From Modestobacter sp. (GTDB lineage Bacteria; Actinomycetota; Actinomycetes; Mycobacteriales; Geodermatophilaceae): DNA of 12,188 nucleotides. Each line of letters begins with the position of its first letter. Position 1 is the stretch's first letter. Below are positions 5,620 to 12,188 of the stretch, piece by piece. Both the position numbers and the translations under genes were made by a program. The notes under the pieces are model-generated. The model was not told where the DNA came from. It did not search any database and was given only the letters and a program-made list of their open reading frames with translations. The stretch covers positions 1-12,188 of the forward strand of contig JAOPWG010000319.1 in assembly GCA_025965775.1 (NCBI GenBank). Direction: 5' to 3'.

Positions 5620-6462
5620 GTGCCGCAGACCGACCCCACCGCCGCCGTCCCGACGTCCGCCTTCGACGCCGCCACCGCCGTGTCCCGCGGAGACGGAGGC
5701 GGGTTGACCGCTGTCCTCGACCCGGGCTGGGACGTCGGCGGCGGGGTGCTCAACGGCGGCTACCTGCTGTCGGTGGCTGCCCGGGCGGCGGTGCTGGAGT
5801 CCCCGCACCCGCACCCGGTGGCCCTGTCGGCCAGTTACCTGAGGGCCGCGGCCGCAGGTCCCGCGGAGCTCACCGTCAGCCCCGGCCCGGCCGGGCGCAC
5901 CCTGGCCCACTCCAGCGTGGTCCTCGCCGACGCCAGCGGTCCGGCGGTCACCGTGCAGGCGACCACCGCGACGCTGGGCGCCGGGGCGCCGGACTTCTCC
6001 TCCCCGATGCCGGCCGCCTCACCGGTCGAGGAGTGCTTCTCCATCGCCGAGAACGCCCACCTGGCCCCCGCCCGGGTCACCGTGCCCGGCCTGACGCTGC
6101 GGGTGGACAGCCGGATCGACCCGCTGACCGCCGGCTGGGCGCTGGGGCAGCCGGCCGACGAACCGGTCATCCGGGCGTGGATGCGCTTCGCCGATGGCCG
6201 CGACCCCGACCCGCTGGCGCTGGTCACCTTCGCCGACGCGCTGCCGCCGACATCGTGGGCGCTGGGCCGGTTCGGCTGGGCGCCGACGGTGCAGCTGCAG
6301 GTGCTCGTCCGGGCGCTGCCGGCGCCGGGCTGGTGCCTGGTGGAGGCCCGGGCCAGTGAGATCACCGGCGGCTGGATCGACGAGGACTACCGGATCTGGG
6401 ACTCGACCGGGCGGCTGGTCGCGCAGAGCCGCCAGCTGGCCCGCGCTCCGCGCGGCGCCTGA
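5620..6462 (+). CDS. Acyl-CoA thioesterase-like protein, double hot-dog (TesB/4HBT_3 type)
   Basis: A 280-residue protein with the layout of actinobacterial TesB-like thioesterases, two hot-dog domains in tandem. The first carries the central helix entry NGGYLLSVAARA (about 45-56) followed by LSASYLRAAAAGPAEL (about 69-84). The second spans about 170-275 and includes the family-like FADALPP turn, then GWAPTVQLQVLVRALP and a conserved-looking EITGGWIDED near the end. Such enzymes hydrolyse acyl-CoA to free acid and CoA; the chain length is unknown. The GTG at 5620 gives the best family length. An in-frame ATG at 5563 would add 19 residues of unlikely composition. The 5543-5619 gap holds only a weak 5-bp hairpin and no clear promoter. 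Its stop lies inside a dyad shared with the convergent FtsX remnant. Confidence 0.82.
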   Translation: MPQTDPTAAVPTSAFDAATAVSRGDGGGLTAVLDPGWDVGGGVLNGGYLLSVAARAAVLESPHPHPVALSASYLRAAAAGPAELTVSPGPAGRTLAHSSVVLADASGPAVTVQATTATLGAGAPDFSSPMPAASPVEECFSIAENAHLAPARVTVPGLTLRVDSRIDPLTAGWALGQPADEPVIRAWMRFADGRDPDPLALVTFADALPPTSWALGRFGWAPTVQLQVLVRALPAPGWCLVEARASEITGGWIDEDYRIWDSTGRLVAQSRQLARAPRGA

Positions 6463-6493
6463 CCCACGGCCGCCCGCTCAGGCGTCCCCGCGC
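6450..6493. terminator. Long dyad embedding two convergent stop codons, possible bidirectional terminator
   Basis: GCGCGGCGCCTGA (6450-6462) pairs with TCAGGCG (6478-6484) and CCGCGC (6488-6493), leaving a 3-nt bulge (6485-6487) and a 15-nt loop. That is 13 base pairs, almost all GC. The thioesterase TGA (6460-6462) and the minus-strand TGA of the FtsX remnant (6480-6478) both lie in the stem. There is no T-tract, so it would be of the I-shaped kind often proposed for Actinobacteria. Terminator function is inferred. Confidence 0.5.
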
Positions 6494-6798
6494 AGCACCG
6501 ACGCGGGATCGGCCCGGTCGGCGGCCCGCTGGGCGTGCAGCGCCGCGGGTCCGGCCACCACGACGGTCACCAGCACGGTCGCGGCGACCGCCGGCCGCGG
6601 GGACGTCGAGCAGCGGGGTGGGCGGGTGCAGCAGGTCGACGTCAGGCGCCGGTAGACCACGGCGACCGCCCCGGCGGCCAGCACCGCGCCCAGCACGAGG
6701 CCCGCGACGGCGACCCCGCCGAGCTCGGCGGCCAGCGAGCGCAGGTACGCCCCGCGGGAAGCCCGAGCCGGCGGGCCCATCACGTAGCGGAGCGGTCA
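6478..6798 (-). pseudogene. Remnant of an FtsX/MacB-type ABC transporter permease C-terminus
   Basis: On the minus strand the stretch from about 6795 reads like the end of an FtsX-like permease: PLRYVMGPPARASRGAYLRS, a hydrophobic helix (ELGGVAVAGLVLGAVLAAGAVAVVY), a loop, a second helix (AVAATVLVTVVVAGPAAL) and the characteristic tail AADRADPASVLRGDA, ending at TGA 6480-6478. FtsX proteins run to hundreds of residues. Here an in-frame TGA (6798-6796) and then the neighbouring oxidoreductase cut it off at about 106 codons, and no partner ATPase is nearby. The loop is also out of frame. Skipping one base near 6643 gives DVDLLHPPTPLLDVPAA, a normal-looking loop, and one extra base near 6603 restores the frame. 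I read it as a decayed fragment. A short expressed membrane peptide from GTG 6783 or ATG 6780 (101 or 100 residues) is possible but less likely. Confidence 0.7.
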
Positions 6799-6854
6799 AG
6801 GGGCTGATGTGTGCGGACCGTCCGTCAGGCGGGGGGCCGGCGCACGCGGCGGGT

Positions 6855-7826
6855 TCAGGGTGTCAGGGCGCGGGCGAGCTCCCGACCGAGCGCGGAGCCG
6901 GAGCGCCAGGCGCTCTCCACGCGGGGTGGGGCCGCCCAACCGTCCCCGCACACGCCGACCCGGCCGATCAGGGCGAACTCCTGCTCCCGCGGACGGCCCG
7001 GCCGGGCGTGGCTCCAGCGGTGCACGTGCGTCCACTCGGGCCCGGCGTCGGTGGCCAGCAGCCGGCGGACCGCCGCCACGACGGCGGGCGCGGCCTGCGC
7101 GGGGTCGGCCTGGTGTTCCCCGGCGAACGCGGCCGTCGTGTGCGCGACCAGCACGGGGGCGCCGTCCCCCCGGCGGTCGCCGTCGTCGGCCAGCCAGTCC
7201 AGCACCGGGGAGTCGTGCACGAAGGCACCGTGCAGGTCGGCCGGCCAGGCCCGCCGCGCGAAACCCAGCGCGACGGCGAGCGCCGGTCGCCAGCCGGCCG
7301 GGTCCAGCGCCGGGACGCCGGCCTCCCGGGGGTCGAGGAGTCGCTGCGCCTGTGGGTCGGGCAGCGCCAGGACGATGGCGCCCACCGCCTCGCCGTCCAC
7401 CGTCGGGCGGCCGTCGTCGCCCACCCGGACGGCCTCGACGGTGCGCTCCTGGACGACGTCCAGCCCGGTGGCCAGGTCCACGACCAGGCTGCGCAACCCG
7501 TCGGGGGTGCCGTACCGGACCGGCCCGGTCGTGGACCCGGTCACGCCGTCGGGGCCGGCGACGGCGAAGGTGTCGGTCCACTCCCGGGCCAGGCCGCGCC
7601 GCACCCAGTCGGCCACCACCGGCGCGAACGGTGAGCCGTCGGGCACCGTGAGGTAGGAGGCGCCCAGGTCGACCTGCCGGCCGTGCAGCGTGCTGCTGGC
7701 CATCCGGCCGCCGGGGCGCCGGCCGCGGTCCAGCACCCGGACGGCGAGCCCGGCGTCGGCCAGGGCGCGGGCGCAGGCGATCCCGGAGATCCCGCCGCCC
7801 ACGACGGTCGTGCCGGGGCTGCCCAC
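6855..7826 (-). CDS. Renalase-like NAD(P)/FAD-dependent oxidoreductase
   Basis: A 323-residue flavoprotein. The N-terminus is a Rossmann dinucleotide site: VVGGGISG (Gly10, Gly12, Gly15), an acidic Asp33 at the end of strand 2 for the ribose, then RRPGGRM (36-42), which normally contacts the FAD diphosphate. DLGASYLT follows at about 53-60. The C-terminal VGVCGDGWAAPPRVESAWRSG matches the last FAD-contacting segment of amine-oxidase/renalase-like enzymes, which oxidise amines or dihydronicotinamide isomers. The actual substrate is unknown. It looks full length, soluble and without a signal peptide. The start is GTG at 7826, with no good Shine-Dalgarno; a weak CAGGAT lies 7 nt upstream. It is divergent from the RNA methyltransferase across 80 bp. 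Downstream (6799-6854) there is nothing recognisable before the FtsX remnant. Confidence 0.85.
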   Translation of the reverse strand: MGSPGTTVVGGGISGIACARALADAGLAVRVLDRGRRPGGRMASSTLHGRQVDLGASYLTVPDGSPFAPVVADWVRRGLAREWTDTFAVAGPDGVTGSTTGPVRYGTPDGLRSLVVDLATGLDVVQERTVEAVRVGDDGRPTVDGEAVGAIVLALPDPQAQRLLDPREAGVPALDPAGWRPALAVALGFARRAWPADLHGAFVHDSPVLDWLADDGDRRGDGAPVLVAHTTAAFAGEHQADPAQAAPAVVAAVRRLLATDAGPEWTHVHRWSHARPGRPREQEFALIGRVGVCGDGWAAPPRVESAWRSGSALGRELARALTP

Positions 7827-7874
7827 GCGCTCGATCCTGCGGGCTTCGACCCCGTCGCGCGCGCCGAAGGCGGG

Positions 7875-7907
7875 TCCCTCCCGATCGTGCGCCGGGACCG
7901 GGAGGGA
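7875..7907. promoter_or_regulatory. Inverted repeat over the Shine-Dalgarno/start of the RNA methyltransferase
   Basis: TCCCTCCCG (7875-7883) and CGGGAGGGA (7899-7907) are perfect 9-bp inverted arms around a 15-nt loop, in the 80-bp gap between two divergent genes. The right arm contains GGAGGG (7901-7906), the only Shine-Dalgarno-like sequence, and the A of the ATG at 7907. In RNA the hairpin would hide both; in DNA it could be an operator for either gene. Confidence 0.45.
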
Positions 7908-8728
7908 TGATCTCGACCGTGTCCGCGCTGCCCGAGGTGATCACCGACCCCGCGGACGAGCGGGTGGCCGACTTCCGCGACCTGGTCGCCGGCGACCGCC
8001 GTCCGGGCACCGAGCGCGGCACCGGGCCGATCATCGTGGAGGGCGTACCGGCGGTGGAGCGGCTGCTGGCCTCGCCGTACCCGGTGCGCACCGTCTTCGG
8101 CATCCCCGGCCGGGTCGCCGCACTCGACCTGCCCGCCGGCGTGGCGGCCTACGAGGCCGACCGGTGGGTGCTCTCGGACGTGATCGGCTTCCGGCTGACC
8201 CGCGGGGTCCTCGCCTCCGCCGACCGGCTCCCGCCCCTGGACCTGGACGCGATGATCACCGGACCCGACCCGGCGGCCCCGCGCCGGCTCGCCGTGCTGG
8301 AGGGGCTGAACGACCACGAGAACATCGGGTCGATCGCCCGGTCGGCGGTGGCGCTGGGCATCGACGGCCTGCTCCTGGACCCGGCTTGCGCCGACCCGCT
8401 GTACCGGCGGTGCGTGCGGGTGTCGATGGGGCACGTGCTGACGCTGCCGATCGCGGTGCTGGGCGGCTGGCCCGCGGACCTGGCCCGGCTGCACGACGCC
8501 GGCTACTGCACGGTGGCGCTCACCCCGGCCGCCGACGCGGTGGACGTGGCCGACGTCGACCCCCGGGCGCACCCACGCACCGCCGTCCTGCTCGGTGCCG
8601 AGGGCCCGGGCCTCACCCCGGCCGCACAGCAGGCCGCGCAGGTGCGGGCCCGGATCCCGATGCGCAGCGGCGTGGACTCCCTCGGGGTCGCCGCGGCCGC
8701 CGCGATCGCCTTCGCCACCCTGAGGTGA
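7907..8728 (+). CDS. TrmH/SpoU family RNA 2'-O-methyltransferase
   Basis: A 273-residue SPOUT methyltransferase that would transfer a methyl group from SAM to a ribose 2'-OH in rRNA or tRNA. Residues 1-120 form an N-terminal substrate-recognition region. The C-terminal trefoil-knot domain shows motif 1 as N135-x2-N139-x-G141-x3-R145, motif 2 as LGAEGPGL (229-236), and motif 3 as IPM (250-252) followed by DSLGV (257-261). The last usually reads SLNVS, so the Asn near the SAM pocket is Gly here. It probably corresponds to the SpoU-like gene next to MarR in mycobacteria. Start choice: ATG 7907 has GGAGGG only one base away, too close to work well. GTG 7919 (4 codons later) has it 12 bases away, or a GATGAT -10-like box 7 bases away. 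I give the longer form and consider 7919 at least as likely. Confidence 0.88.
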   Translation: MISTVSALPEVITDPADERVADFRDLVAGDRRPGTERGTGPIIVEGVPAVERLLASPYPVRTVFGIPGRVAALDLPAGVAAYEADRWVLSDVIGFRLTRGVLASADRLPPLDLDAMITGPDPAAPRRLAVLEGLNDHENIGSIARSAVALGIDGLLLDPACADPLYRRCVRVSMGHVLTLPIAVLGGWPADLARLHDAGYCTVALTPAADAVDVADVDPRAHPRTAVLLGAEGPGLTPAAQQAAQVRARIPMRSGVDSLGVAAAAAIAFATLR

Positions 8729-8810
8729 CCGGCTCCCCGGCGACCGGACACTCACCGCGACGTCGGCGGTCCTCCCGTGACGGAGCGGACAGCCGAGGGT
8801 GGGCGCGCCG

Positions 8811-9284
8811 TCAGCCCTGGAGGGACAGTCGTGCCAGAAGGGTCCGCGCCTCCTCCGCGTACTGCGGGTTGCACATCACGTCGTAGCGGCTGGCCACCAC
8901 CTCGTTGGTGCTGGTGAAGTCGCGCCGGCCCTGGGTCGCCCCGTAGCCGACGGCGCCGAATATCGCGCCGAACACCAGCCCGATGACCAGCCCGGTGAGC
9001 ACCGAGGCGATCCAGCTGGTGCCGTTGACGGCGAAGATGCCCAGCAGCAGGCCCACGAAGAGCCCGAACCACGCGCCGCTGGCCGCGCCGGCGCCGATCG
9101 CCCGGGCCCAGGTCAGCCGCCCGGTCACCTTCTCGATCAGCCGCAGGTCGCTGCCGACGATCGTCACGTTCTCGACCGGGAACTTCTGGTCGGACAGGAA
9201 GTCCACCGCCCGCTGGGCCTGTTGGTAGTCGCTGTAGGTAGCGACCTGCACGCCGCCGAGCGGCATGGACAACGATGCTGACAC
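8811..9284 (-). CDS. General stress protein, YflT-like domain with two membrane helices
   Basis: A 157-residue protein. An N-terminal YflT-type fold (about 10-55: VQVATYSDYQQAQRAVDFLS, then VENVTIVGSDL) is followed by two glycine-rich membrane segments at about 62-85 and 91-114. A short polar C-terminal part returns to the same style (YDVMCNPQYAEEARTLLARL). This architecture is common among actinobacterial proteins annotated as general stress proteins; the molecular role is unknown. The start is GTG at 9284 with a clear GGAGG (9294-9290) five bases upstream. A longer frame to 9389 would overlap the promoter and is rejected. A SigB/SigF-type promoter lies about 80 bp upstream. Its end faces the RNA methyltransferase across 82 bp (8729-8810), where I see no strong terminator. 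Confidence 0.85.
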   Translation of the reverse strand: MSASLSMPLGGVQVATYSDYQQAQRAVDFLSDQKFPVENVTIVGSDLRLIEKVTGRLTWARAIGAGAASGAWFGLFVGLLLGIFAVNGTSWIASVLTGLVIGLVFGAIFGAVGYGATQGRRDFTSTNEVVASRYDVMCNPQYAEEARTLLARLSLQG

Positions 9285-9364
9285 GTCCGCCTCCGATCCG
9301 GGCCGATGGCCGGCGACCGGACGATCCGGTCTCCGACGTCCACCGGGTTCCGGCACCCCGTCGA

Positions 9365-9389
9365 CTACCCGAACGAACGTGGGGGACAC
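9365..9389 (-). promoter_or_regulatory. SigB/SigF-type (general stress) promoter
   Basis: On the minus strand, GTGT (9389-9386), a 15-nt spacer and GGGTAG (9370-9365) fit the stress-sigma consensus GNNT, 14-16 nt, GGGTAC/T known from Streptomyces SigB and mycobacterial SigF, with one mismatch at the last base. It would start transcription near 9358, giving a leader of about 74 nt before the GTG of the general stress protein. Agreement between promoter class and gene product strengthens both calls. Confidence 0.55.
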
Positions 9390-9409
9390 GCCGTCTCCGG
9401 GGCCGTCTC

Positions 9410-11251
9410 TCAGACCAGGCTGTCGGCCCAGGCGCGGTGCAGATCGGCGAAGCGTCCGGTGCCGGCCACCAGGTCGGCGGGGGAACCGTCCTCCACCAGC
9501 CGGCCGCCGTCCATGACGAGCACCCGATCGGCGATCTCCACGGTGGACAGCCGGTGGGCGATGATCAGCGCCGTCCGGTCGGCGAGCAGCGTCTGCAGGG
9601 CCCGCTGCACCAGCCGCTCGCTCGGCACGTCGAGTGAGCTGGTGGCCTCGTCGAGCACCAGCACCGCCGGGGCGGCCAGGAACGCCCGGGCGAAGCTGAC
9701 CAGTTGCCGCTGCCCGGCCGACAACCGGCCGCCGCGCTTGCGGACGTCGGTGTCGTAGCCCTCCGGCAACGCCTCGATGAAGGTGTGCGCGCCGATCGCC
9801 CGGGCCGCCGCCTCCACCTCCGCCCGGCCGGCGTCGGGGCGGCCGAAGCAGATGTTCTCCGCGATCGACCCGGAGAACAGGAAGCTCTCCTGGGTCACCA
9901 TGACCACCGCGCGGCGCAGGTCGGCGTCGGCGAGCCGGTCCAGCGGCACGCCGTCCAGCCGCACCTGGCCGGCCACCGGGTCGTAGAAGCGCGCGGCGAG
10001 CCGGGCCAGCGTGGACTTGCCCGCCCCGGTCACCCCGACCAGGGCCACCGTCTGCCCGGCCGGGATGGTGAGGTCCAGGTGCGGGAGCACGGTCGCCGCG
10101 CCGTAGCCGAACCGGACGCCGTCGAACACCAGCTCGCCGGCGGCCGTCCCCGGGCCCGAGGGCAGCGGGACCGGGTCGGCCGGCTCGGCGAGCACCGACC
10201 GCTCCTCCAGCACCCCGGACAGCTTCTCCAGCGCGGCGCTGGCCGACTGGTAGCTGTTGTAGAACATCGCGATGTCCTGCAGCGGGTCGAAGAACCGGCG
10301 CAGGTAGAGCAGGAAGGACACCAGGACGCCGACCGCCAGGTGGCCGTCCATCACCCGCAGCGCGCCGTAGCCGAGCACCGCCACGGTGATGAGGTTGCCG
10401 ATCATGGTGACCGCGGGGACGAACACCGCGATCAGCCAGAACGCCCGGTGGTGGGCCCGGCGGTTGTCCTCGTTCAGCTGGGCGTGCAGCTCGTCGTTGC
10501 GTGCCTCGCGGCGGAAGGCCTGCACGGCGCGGATGCCGCCGAAGGTCTCGGTGAACTGGACGATCAGCGCGGCGATCGTCTGCCGGGTGCGCCGGTAGGC
10601 GATCGTGGAATTACGCTGGAACCAGCGGCTGACCAGGTACAGCAGCGGGAAACCCAGCAGCGCCACCAGGCCCAGCGGCGGGTCGAGGACCAGCAGCACG
10701 ACACCGATGGTCAGCACGCTGAACAGGGCGGTGAGCAGCCCGTCCAACCCTTCGTCGAGCAGCTCGGCGAGCGCCTCGACGTCGCTGGTCAGCCGGCTGA
10801 TCGTCTTCCCCGAGGTGTAGCGCTCGTGGAAGGACAGCGGCAGGTGCTGCACGTGCTCGAACACCCGCCGGCGCAGCGACAGCAACACCGCCTGTCCGAC
10901 CCGCCCGGAGCCGACCAGGAAGCGGTACCGCAGCCCGGTGTCGGCCAGGGCGGCCGCCACCATCGCTGCGCTCGTCCAGACCAGCGGCCATGGATCCGCC
11001 CGCCCGCCCGAGCCGTCCAGCAGCGCCGGGACGGCGACGTCGATGCCGACGCCGATGAGGAACGGTCCGGCCAGCCAGGCCAGGTTCTGGACCAGGATCA
11101 CCTCCAGCAGCACCCAGAGTTCCCGGCGGTGCGGGCGCAGCAGCTCACCGAGCAGCCGGCGGGAACGGCCGCGCAGGAACGAACTGGCCGAGGCCGACAG
11201 GTCGTCGTCGTCCTCGGTGGCCACGCCCCGCCAGTCGGCGGGCGTGCTCAT
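9410..11251 (-). CDS. ABC exporter half-transporter, catalytic-site subunit (TMD-NBD)
   Basis: A 613-residue fusion of a six-helix exporter domain (about 30-345) and a nucleotide-binding domain (about 370-613). A coupling-helix segment LPLSFHERYTSGKTISRLTSDV lies near residue 140. The ATPase shows Walker A GVTGAGKST (about 404-412), Q-loop VTQESFLFSG, signature LSAGQRQ (near 508), canonical Walker B VLVLDEATSSLD with the catalytic Glu (near 530), and an H-loop IIAHRLST. The signature is a variant (LSAGQ for LSGGQ), as in subunits of heterodimeric exporters. ATG 11251 overlaps the upstream stop by 4 bp (ATGA), with a GAGGTG Shine-Dalgarno, so the two halves are coupled and probably made in equal amounts. 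It would use ATP to pump a lipid, peptide or drug out of the cell; the substrate is unknown. I see no clear terminator after 9410. Confidence 0.95.
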   Translation of the reverse strand: MSTPADWRGVATEDDDDLSASASSFLRGRSRRLLGELLRPHRRELWVLLEVILVQNLAWLAGPFLIGVGIDVAVPALLDGSGGRADPWPLVWTSAAMVAAALADTGLRYRFLVGSGRVGQAVLLSLRRRVFEHVQHLPLSFHERYTSGKTISRLTSDVEALAELLDEGLDGLLTALFSVLTIGVVLLVLDPPLGLVALLGFPLLYLVSRWFQRNSTIAYRRTRQTIAALIVQFTETFGGIRAVQAFRREARNDELHAQLNEDNRRAHHRAFWLIAVFVPAVTMIGNLITVAVLGYGALRVMDGHLAVGVLVSFLLYLRRFFDPLQDIAMFYNSYQSASAALEKLSGVLEERSVLAEPADPVPLPSGPGTAAGELVFDGVRFGYGAATVLPHLDLTIPAGQTVALVGVTGAGKSTLARLAARFYDPVAGQVRLDGVPLDRLADADLRRAVVMVTQESFLFSGSIAENICFGRPDAGRAEVEAAARAIGAHTFIEALPEGYDTDVRKRGGRLSAGQRQLVSFARAFLAAPAVLVLDEATSSLDVPSERLVQRALQTLLADRTALIIAHRLSTVEIADRVLVMDGGRLVEDGSPADLVAGTGRFADLHRAWADSLV

Positions 11252-12188
11252 CGGCCGCCCACCTCGCTCAGCTGGGACCCCGAGGTCAGCAGGTCCCGGT
11301 AGGCCGGGACGTCGGCCAGCAGGTCGCTGTGCCGGCCGACCGCCGTGATCCGGCCGCCCTCCAGCAGCGCCACCCGGTCGGCGAGCAGCACGGTGGAGGC
11401 GCGATGGGCCACGACCAGCGCGGTGGTCTCGGCCAGGACGTCCCGCAGCGCCCGCTCGACCAGCGCCTCGGTGTGCACGTCCAGCGCTGACAGCGGGTCG
11501 TCCAGGACCAGCACCGAGGGGCGCCCCAGCACTGCCCGGGCCAGCGCGAGTCGCTGTCGCTGCCCACCGGACAGCGACAGCCCCTGCTCGCCGATCCGGG
11601 TGTCCAGGCCCCAGGGCAGGTCGTGCACGAACTCGGCCTGGGCCACCCGCAGCGCCTCGGCGACGTCGTCCGCACCGGCGTCGGGCCGGCCCAGCGTCAG
11701 GTTCTCCCGGACGCTCATCGAGAACAGCGTCGCCTCCTCGAAGGCGGTGGCCACGACGCCGCGCAGCTGTGCCAGCGGCAGGTCACGGACGTCGTGCCCG
11801 TCGAGGGTGACCCGCCCGCTCGTGACGTCCTGCAAGCGCCCGACCAGCGCGGTCAGCGTGGTCTTGCCCGACCCCGTGGCACCGACCAGGGCGACGGTCT
11901 CCCCGGGGGCCACGTCGAGGTCGACGCCGTCCAGGACCGGTGCGCCTCCTCCGGGGAAGCGGAAGCCGACCGACTCGAAGCGCAGCCGGGCCGGCGTGCC
12001 GACCTGGCGCGGCCGGACCCCGGGACGGTCGGTCACGGTCAGCGGGGCGTCGAGCAGTTCACCCACCCGGTCGCAGGCGCTGGCGGTCTCCTGCGCCTGG
12101 GCGAGGAGGAACCCCAGCGACAGGATCGGCCACAGCAGCACGGTGAACAGCGCGACGAAGCCGACCAGGCCGCCGACGGTGAGCGCGC
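11248..12188 (-). CDS. ABC exporter half-transporter, degenerate-site subunit (5' end outside window)
   Basis: Only the last 312 or so residues are in the window; the start lies beyond base 12188. The visible part begins in the final membrane helix (LTVGGLVGFVALFTVLLWPI), then the linker and a full nucleotide-binding domain. It shows Walker A GATGSGKTT, Q-loop region ATAFEEATLFSMSV (the usual Gln aligns with Glu-Glu-Ala), canonical signature LSGGQRQRLALARA, Walker B VLVLDDPLSALD and H-loop VVAHRAST. The residue after the Walker B Asp is Asp and not the catalytic Glu. That is the mark of the degenerate-site subunit in heterodimeric exporters such as TM287/288 and BmrCD. It is the promoter-proximal gene and overlaps the next one by 4 bp. 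Its operon promoter is outside the window. Confidence 0.93.
   Translation of the reverse strand, partial: ALTVGGLVGFVALFTVLLWPILSLGFLLAQAQETASACDRVGELLDAPLTVTDRPGVRPRQVGTPARLRFESVGFRFPGGGAPVLDGVDLDVAPGETVALVGATGSGKTTLTALVGRLQDVTSGRVTLDGHDVRDLPLAQLRGVVATAFEEATLFSMSVRENLTLGRPDAGADDVAEALRVAQAEFVHDLPWGLDTRIGEQGLSLSGGQRQRLALARAVLGRPSVLVLDDPLSALDVHTEALVERALRDVLAETTALVVAHRASTVLLADRVALLEGGRITAVGRHSDLLADVPAYRDLLTSGSQLSEVGGR

Noticed and set aside
8729..8810. Possible terminator in the gap between the convergent methyltransferase and stress protein genes
   Set aside because: I found only 4-8 bp palindromes, such as CGACGTCG near 8759-8766, and no strong stem or T-tract.
9285..9389. Longer frame of the stress protein starting at 9389
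   Set aside because: The extra 35 residues are Pro/Arg-rich and would cover the SigB-type promoter and the clear GGAGG that serves GTG 9284.
11485..11520. Loss-of-function mutation in the Walker B of the first ABC gene
   Set aside because: LDDP is the normal state of the degenerate-site subunit in heterodimeric exporters, not damage.

Overview
The window is very GC-rich, has third-codon-position G/C almost throughout, and uses many GTG starts. Its gene families (DUF3027, DUF2530, a MarR regulator and a SpoU-type methyltransferase in one neighbourhood) are typical of Actinobacteria. From general resemblance I would guess the Geodermatophilaceae or a close relative, but the sequence alone does not prove that. 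I see no mobile element, CRISPR array, tRNA or rRNA, and nothing that marks the region as recently acquired. Coding density is high and no gene-free stretch exceeds about 150 bp.

Layout, left to right: the C-terminal part of a DUF3027 protein (+) runs into a convergent small membrane protein, DUF2530 (-). A divergent gap of about 150 bp then precedes a NCS2/AzgA-like purine permease (+). Next is a MarR regulator whose stop codon overlaps the GTG start of an MFS exporter (+). After a compact promoter comes a two-gene unit: a one-TM hypothetical protein overlapped by an RNA 2',3'-cyclic phosphodiesterase (ThpR/LigT) that can only start at CTG. A double hot-dog acyl-CoA thioesterase-like gene (+) ends against the remnant of an FtsX-type ABC permease (-). 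A renalase-like FAD oxidoreductase (-) is divergent from a TrmH/SpoU RNA methyltransferase (+). The right side holds a YflT-like general stress protein (-) behind a SigB/SigF-type promoter, then two overlapping ABC exporter genes (-), the first of which runs off the window.

How the genes work together: MarR-MFS looks like a self-regulated efflux cassette. The two ABC genes look like the halves of a heterodimeric type IV exporter, with one degenerate ATP site (Walker B Asp in one subunit, variant signature LSAGQ in the other). The rest is housekeeping: purine uptake, RNA end and base modification, thioester hydrolysis and stress response.

The most interesting signals are regulatory or structural. 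Three genes (DUF2530, MarR and the hypothetical upstream of ThpR) have a TANNNT -10 box ending exactly 6 nt before a GTG, which predicts leaderless mRNAs. ThpR has an obligate CTG start in a CTGA overlap. A perfect 9-bp inverted repeat covers the putative Shine-Dalgarno and start of the methyltransferase. A long dyad embeds both stop codons of a convergent pair. The FtsX remnant carries two compensating frameshifts. I found no clear evidence of a wholly new multi-gene system.
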